Shown in pieces: positions 60,158-64,000 of a stretch of 64,000 nucleotides of DNA; the stretch's first letter is position 1, and each line of letters starts with the position of its first letter. This stretch comes from CBDCVN01 sp965223045 (GTDB lineage: Bacteria; Deinococcota; Deinococci; Deinococcales; Trueperaceae). Below the pieces are notes generated by a model that saw only the letters and a program-made list of their open reading frames with translations, ran no database searches and had not been told where the DNA came from. The position numbers and the translations under genes are program-made. The DNA lies in the NCBI GenBank assembly GCA_965223045.1, contig CBDCVN010000013.1, positions 4,898,001 through 4,962,000 on the forward strand, read 5' to 3'.

Positions 60158-61072
60158 CTATTTTTCTCTCGATTTAAACTCTTTGCGCATGGCACCGGGG
60201 TTTTTCTTAAAATAGCGTTTAAATGCACGATTAAAAGCGGCTTCTGAAAAATAGCCTACCTGCTCAGAAATATTGGATAAGGGGAGGTCAGTACTTTTTA
60301 GAAGGGCTCGAGCTTTCTGCATACGCTGCTCAGTAATGTACTGCATAGGTGGCATATCTAAAAGTTCTTTAAATCGCTTAGCAAAAGCTGCTCGAGACAT
60401 ACTGATTTGCTGCGCCACTTTTACTAGACTCCAATTAGCTTCGGGGCTTTCATGAATAAGCTCTAAAGCCCTATTTATTTTCTTGTCATTTAAACCAGCT
60501 AGATAACCTTTTGAAGGTTGCTCTATGGTTATATAGGCTCTAAGCATATGAATTAGCAAAGTTTCAGCCAGTCTATCAACCAACACATTTGCACCTAAAA
60601 AGTCACTTCTTGTTTCTTTTATGAGTAGTTTTGTAACTGCTTCAATATCTTCACTAATTTGACATTGCTCATTTGTTAAATGTATTAGTGTGGGTAAACT
60701 TTTCAAAAAAGAGTGTTGAGAAGACTTATCAAACTCAAAATGCCCACAAATAAGTGTAGTGCTTGGTTCACCTTGAAAAAGAGGAGCTTGCTTTTTGTAG
60801 GCTGCTAAAACCTCTTGGCCCAAAATACTTGTGGTTTGTGGACTATCTAAAAGTTGATGAGATTGCCCCTGTAGGAATAGTAATTTATCCCCTTGGCTAA
60901 TTTTTATCGTACCCTTATTTGTTTGTAAGTAGCAATGCCCTTGTACAACTAGATGAAACTGTGAGAAATCAGTTGCAGGCATTTCCATACCCCAAGGAGC
61001 AGCGAAACTGTGCTGAAAATAAACCGTGCTTTCTAACCGCACGGTACTTAAGATATCGCTAAGTACATCCAT
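60158..61072 (-). CDS. AraC-family regulator with cupin sensor domain
   Basis: A 304-residue protein. The N-terminal half is a cupin-like sensor (FSQFHLVVQGHCYLQTNKGT, ISQGDKLLFLQGQSHQLL). The C-terminal about 100 residues have two helix-turn-helices: WSLVKVAQQISMSRAAFAKR and LPLSNISEQVGYFSEAAFNR, ending AFKRYFKKNPGAMRKEF. It is a DNA-binding transcription regulator. It is divergent from the double-cupin lipoprotein gene, with a perfect 16-bp palindrome between them, so that gene is a likely target. Confidence 0.92.
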   Translation of the reverse strand: MDVLSDILSTVRLESTVYFQHSFAAPWGMEMPATDFSQFHLVVQGHCYLQTNKGTIKISQGDKLLFLQGQSHQLLDSPQTTSILGQEVLAAYKKQAPLFQGEPSTTLICGHFEFDKSSQHSFLKSLPTLIHLTNEQCQISEDIEAVTKLLIKETRSDFLGANVLVDRLAETLLIHMLRAYITIEQPSKGYLAGLNDKKINRALELIHESPEANWSLVKVAQQISMSRAAFAKRFKELLDMPPMQYITEQRMQKARALLKSTDLPLSNISEQVGYFSEAAFNRAFKRYFKKNPGAMRKEFKSREK

Positions 61073-61168
61073 CTTATAATTTTCTTCTTAGATATTTTAG
61101 ACGCTAGAGCAAAAAGTGCATACTATTAGGCATTGCACGTCTAAAATAGATTACTTAAACTATACAAA

Positions 61169-61184
61169 CCTTTTGATCAAAAGG
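61169..61184. promoter_or_regulatory. Perfect palindrome between AraC and cupin genes
   Basis: CCTTTTGATCAAAAGG is a perfect 16-bp palindrome. It lies 97 bases from the AraC start and 159 bases from the cupin start. It is a candidate operator. AraC proteins often bind direct repeats rather than palindromes, so another regulator is possible. Confidence 0.5.
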
Positions 61185-61342
61185 CAAGGCTTAATAGGAG
61201 TGTGAGGAAAGGAATTATAAGTATTTTAGAAGCGAATTGGTAATTCAGTTGGATAGTTTTTAGATTCAAAGTGGCCTACTTATATAGAAGAGGTCATATA
61301 GGTAGAGCAAAAGGATATTTAAGAATTTTAGGGAGAATAACT

Positions 61343-62176
61343 ATGAAAAGAGTTTTACTCTACATAACAGGTACAATACTCATTACAACACTGATTTTTG
61401 CCTGTACTCAAGAAAGCAGCAGTACTGATAAGCAAGTTTTGACCAATGGAAAGCGCGTGTTATTAGTGCAAGACATTTTATTTGAGGCTATTTCTCCATT
61501 TGCACAATTTGGTAGTGTATGGGGCAATCGCGAAACACAGGCTCATGGCACATCAGGGATTTTCCCCGGTGGGGCAGCTTCTCCTCCACATGTCCATACT
61601 TATGGGTATTATGGAGTTGTCCTTTCTGGGAATTTAACCAATCCATTTGGGACAGAAGTTAATCCAACAGAGCTTGGGCCAGGGTCGTACTGGTATGTTC
61701 CTGCAATGGAAGAGCATGTTACAGCTTGTATATCTGAAGAGCCTTGCACCTTTTATTTTCATGCAAGCAATGCTTTTGACTTCACAGTAATTGAGACACC
61801 TACAAAAGAACGTTCTTCTCAAGCAGTTAGCACTCCTGCACAAAGCATACAATTTGAGGAAGTAGCTCCATTTGTAGACATGGCAACAATTTGGGGGAGC
61901 CGTGAAACAGGTGCTCATGGTACGTTTGGCATATTTAAACCTAATTCATCATCACCACCTCATTTCCATAATGAAGGGTACTATGGTGTAGTTATATCTG
62001 GAGAAATGACTAACCCCTTTTCTGGAGAAGACAATCCCCCAATCCTAAAAACTGGATCGTATTGGTATGTGCCTGCTGGAGAAAAACACATTACAACTTG
62101 TATTTCACAAGAGCCTTGCCATTTTTACTTTCATTCAGAAGGTGCTTTTGATTTTGTTGCTGTTGATTCTTTGTAG
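61343..62176 (+). CDS. Lipoprotein with two cupin (DUF4437-like) domains
   Basis: 277 residues from ATG 61343, which has an AGGGAG site; upstream residues have no signal-like character. A signal helix ends in the lipobox ILITTLIFAC. Two similar cupin domains follow: FGSVWGNRETQAHGTSGIFP with SPPHVHTYGYYGVVLSG, and MATIWGSRETGAHGTFGIFK with SPPHFHNEGYYGVVISG. The His residues are placed to bind metal. The domains resemble ChrR-type/DUF4437 cupins. It is anchored in the envelope; its role is unknown. The divergent AraC gene probably controls it. Confidence 0.85.
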   Translation: MKRVLLYITGTILITTLIFACTQESSSTDKQVLTNGKRVLLVQDILFEAISPFAQFGSVWGNRETQAHGTSGIFPGGAASPPHVHTYGYYGVVLSGNLTNPFGTEVNPTELGPGSYWYVPAMEEHVTACISEEPCTFYFHASNAFDFTVIETPTKERSSQAVSTPAQSIQFEEVAPFVDMATIWGSRETGAHGTFGIFKPNSSSPPHFHNEGYYGVVISGEMTNPFSGEDNPPILKTGSYWYVPAGEKHITTCISQEPCHFYFHSEGAFDFVAVDSL

Positions 62177-62189
62177 GTGAAAGACCTTT

Positions 62190-62270
62190 GTCTTTATGAG
62201 TGCAGAGATAGGTAAACTATGCAAAGGATCTCAAACATTGTAATGCATTGAGATCCTTTACCATATGACA
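62190..62270. repeat. Decayed copy of the dispersed repeat, carrying a stem-loop
   Basis: GTAAACTATGCAAAGGATCT resembles GTAAACTACGCGAAGGACCT in the copy at 10761-10855, and the end CATATGACAT resembles its end. Within it AAAGGATCTCAA (62223-62234) pairs perfectly with TTGAGATCCTTT (62248-62259). The hairpin follows the cupin stop by 46 bases and may stop its transcript. Confidence 0.6.
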
Positions 62271-62341
62271 TATCTTTACAAAAGAGCATTTAACATTTTA
62301 GAAAATAGCGAACTATAGATTTTCTAGAATTTAGCTGCATT

Positions 62342-62713
62342 TCAAAGATCTGGCCTCAACTGGACAGCCTCTCGTAGATAAATATGCTTGACTTCCGTTT
62401 GTGATTTTGAAGTGTGAACATGCACCATAGCACGTATGGTTCTAGATAGACTGTTCGGCACAGCCATTTCTTGATTACACATAAGGGGCACAAAATCCAT
62501 TCCCATTGCTCTTGCAGCTTCAGCAGGAAAGGAACTAGTTAAGTCTGGTGTGGCACTAAAAAAGATTGAGGTAATAAGGTTAAAATCATTTATATCGTTA
62601 GCTTCTAATATGGCTTTTAGTAGTTCTTGAGTGGCTTGGTAAATAAGAGAAGGTTTGTCTTGTTCAACAGTTGTAGCTCCACGAATACCTCTTAACCAAT
62701 AGGGGTTATCCAT
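62342..62713 (-). CDS. aroH: Chorismate mutase, AroH type
   Basis: A 123-residue protein with the monofunctional AroH family layout: WLRGIRGATTVEQDKPSLIY, SIFFSATPDLTSSFPAEAAR, MGMDFVPLMCNQEMAVPNSL and RTIRAMVHVHTSKSQTEVKH, ending HIYLREAVQLRPDL. The conserved Arg residues (RGIRGA) and Glu (NQEM) of the trimer active site are present. It converts chorismate to prephenate in tyrosine and phenylalanine synthesis. It stands alone here. Confidence 0.95.
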   Translation of the reverse strand: MDNPYWLRGIRGATTVEQDKPSLIYQATQELLKAILEANDINDFNLITSIFFSATPDLTSSFPAEAARAMGMDFVPLMCNQEMAVPNSLSRTIRAMVHVHTSKSQTEVKHIYLREAVQLRPDL

Positions 62714-62896
62714 AAATTAAAGTTTAACAAATTACTCTTTGTTCACTTAAATGTATTTCTAATTTAGAGATACTACAAAAAAGGGGTGTATCTGCTCCAC
62801 CTAGAATAGACAACAATTAACAGTTATACTAAACCTATGGAGAGTGTCATTAGCTGATAAGCAATACCAGTTTTTAGGTTGTTCACTTACCCTTTA

Positions 62897-62925
62897 CACC
62901 TACTTCGGTAGGTGCTTTAATATTT
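62897..62925 (+). terminator. Intrinsic terminator 1 of a twin pair
   Basis: CACCTAC pairs with GTAGGTG around the stable tetraloop TTCG, followed by CTTTAATATTT. The T-run is imperfect. Confidence 0.7.
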
Positions 62926-62984
62926 GGTGGTTTAACAGGATATTAACACTTATGGGTAATAGTAGAATAAATCAACTCCCTCTA

Positions 62985-63014
62985 GCATCTACTTTGGTAG
63001 GTGCTTTTTTATTT
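62985..63014 (+). terminator. Intrinsic terminator 2 of a twin pair
   Basis: GCATCTAC pairs with GTAGGTGC (one T-G pair) around TTTG, followed by TTTTTTATTT. Its sequence resembles terminator 1, 88 bases upstream, suggesting a duplication. Confidence 0.85.
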
Positions 63015-63261
63015 GTGGGTTGAAGAAAAATAGATAGTACCCCCTTCAATTCCTTGGTGAGGAAGTTTGATCGATTTGAATAGCTTCTCTAAATTCTTCA
63101 TGCTATCAATAAATTGTGCAGGAAGATGAAAAGACAATAATTCAGAAGTGCTCCGTACATAACGCACACTCGTGAGTTTACTCAGGTAGGAGTGGGGCTT
63201 GTGGGCACTAGCAATGCTCGAGCTATCCGTGTCAACACATTATATGTGCGCTGGTTAGGTG

Positions 63262-63906
63262 TTATTGTGCTGATAACCAAGACATTACTTCTTTTGCAAG
63301 AGCGCAGCCAAATGTACGATGTTGATGGGCATCTAAATGAACGCCATCAACATTGCTTGTGGAAACCACAGAACCTGCATCAAAGAAGAGGCAATCACTA
63401 TCTTTCGCAACACGCTCGATTTCCTGGGTAAGGCCAAGTGCTTTGATTTCTGCTCCTGCAAATTTCGCAGCCATTGCTCCTTTTGCTTCTTGAATTTGCG
63501 GTGGTGCTACTACCATAATTTTTGGAATTGACATACTTGGCTCAATTGGTGCGCGTTTAATTGCACCAATGATTGCTACAATCCCTTGAGCTGAGTGCCA
63601 AGCACTATGCTGATGAATTGATTGAAAATCATTGGTGCCTAAAAAGACAATTACTAATGAAAGGGGGGAATTTACCTCGATGCGTTGCTCGAGCCCAACC
63701 ATGCCATTTCGGCCTAGTTTGAATGGGTCATTCCAAACAGTGCGGCGTCCATTAAGGCAGTCTTCAATTACTCTTACTTGTTGCCCCACCTCTGTTAGCT
63801 CTATTTCCATTACCCCAGGCCAGCGTTGATCAAACGGGAATCGATCCCTAGAACCTGGGACTATCCCCCAACTGAGAGAGTCACCATATACAAGAATTTG
63901 GTGCAT
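63262..63906 (-). CDS. SGNH/GDSL hydrolase
   Basis: A 214-residue esterase. Block I is ILVYGDSLSWGIVPGS with the catalytic Ser, block III VIVFLGTNDFQSIHQ with the Asn, and block V VDGVHLDAHQHRTFG with Asp and His. Length is normal, and there is no signal peptide, so it acts in the cytoplasm. Its substrate is unknown; members cleave acyl esters of sugars or lipids. The gene is alone; the window ends about 90 bases upstream of its start. Confidence 0.92.
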   Translation of the reverse strand: MHQILVYGDSLSWGIVPGSRDRFPFDQRWPGVMEIELTEVGQQVRVIEDCLNGRRTVWNDPFKLGRNGMVGLEQRIEVNSPLSLVIVFLGTNDFQSIHQHSAWHSAQGIVAIIGAIKRAPIEPSMSIPKIMVVAPPQIQEAKGAMAAKFAGAEIKALGLTQEIERVAKDSDCLFFDAGSVVSTSNVDGVHLDAHQHRTFGCALAKEVMSWLSAQ

Positions 63907-64000
63907 ATTAAAAATACCTAACTTTGCAATTCACTGACATATAACTCACTGATATACAACTTACTGATATACAATGCAGTGAACATCTGATCAAGATAAC

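Larger units (their letters stand above)
62714..63261. other. Intergenic region with two terminators and no gene
   Basis: The region between aroH and the SGNH gene holds two plus-strand terminator hairpins (62897 and 62985) but no upstream gene on that strand that could use them. A short RNA starting after 62714 is a possibility. The frame at 63192-63431 is not supported. Confidence 0.5.

Noticed and set aside
62949..63020. 23-codon open frame ending in TLVGAFLFVG
   Set aside because: It overlaps terminator 2 and has no ribosome binding site; its apparent hydrophobic end is read from the hairpin and T-run.

Overview
The window is a 64 kb piece of an AT-rich bacterial chromosome (roughly 35-40 % G+C by eye). 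It carries ordinary housekeeping genes: a 2-oxoacid dehydrogenase E1 beta subunit, prmC, carA, a YcsF-type 5-oxoprolinase subunit, a YlmH-like S4 protein, aroH, a MoxR/DUF58 pair, and tRNA-Lys, -Glu and -Val with encoded CCA. Many insertion sequences and MITE-like repeats lie among them. Several genes start 6-8 bases after a TATAAT-like box with no ribosome binding site, so leaderless transcription looks common. The palindrome CTCGAG occurs about 47 times in the resident DNA and never in the insertion sequences. Leaderless starts, a response regulator-flavin reductase fusion, a HerA ATPase and the YlmH protein would fit a Deinococcota- or Chloroflexota-like lineage. That placement is inference, because no rRNA is present.

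Layout. 1-5.2 kb: the E1 beta gene (cut by the window edge), a 3'-truncated group II intron, and a Schlafen/AlbA_2-domain gene split by an IS701-like element. 5.2-12.6 kb: a MITE, a PIG-L deacetylase, a nucleotidyltransferase-fold protein, HerA, PrmC, a cyclic-nucleotide-domain histidine kinase and an orphan Phd-type antitoxin. 12.7-18 kb: a 1768-residue STAND protein. 18-26.9 kb: the response regulator-reductase, a GAF histidine kinase, a diguanylate cyclase, a lipoprotein, YcsF, YlmH and an efflux adaptor. 27-39 kb: an IS5-like element, a HTH-TPR protein, an FG-GAP protein, IS3 copy 1, an ECF sigma/anti-sigma pair, a methyltransferase, an ISAzo13-like element and a further DDE-type IS. 39-47 kb: a secreted trypsin-like protease with TPRs, small secreted proteins, a CsgG-like lipoprotein, a FecCD permease, the tRNAs and carA. 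47-56 kb: SDR/acetoacetate-decarboxylase-like pair, glutamate-cysteine-ligase/aspartoacylase pair, a parallel beta-helix lipoprotein between 100-bp direct repeats, and DUF58/MoxR. 57-64 kb: IS3 copy 2, a MITE, a spondin-domain protein, an AraC regulator facing a double-cupin lipoprotein, aroH, twin terminators and an SGNH hydrolase.

The best candidate for an undescribed system is the STAND protein at 12.7-18 kb. It reads as EAD1 (effector-associated domain 1), nSTAND1 NTPase, one transmembrane helix, a leucine-rich repeat array, and a C-terminal type-1 periplasmic binding domain. This would be a membrane-spanning, receptor-like STAND protein: ligand recognition outside, NTP-dependent signalling inside, and an adaptor domain to recruit an effector encoded elsewhere. 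Its leucine-rich repeats show recent in-frame duplications. The gene sits, with an orphan antitoxin, between a histidine kinase and a response regulator fusion that look like a separated pair.

Other notable points are an IS/MITE pair sharing ends and 6-bp target duplications, a likely -1 frameshift site in the ISAzo13 transposase, a 73-residue secreted peptide matching one blade of a PLL-type lectin propeller, a horizontally acquired-looking beta-helix gene, and a perfect 16-bp palindrome between the AraC regulator and its divergent cupin gene.
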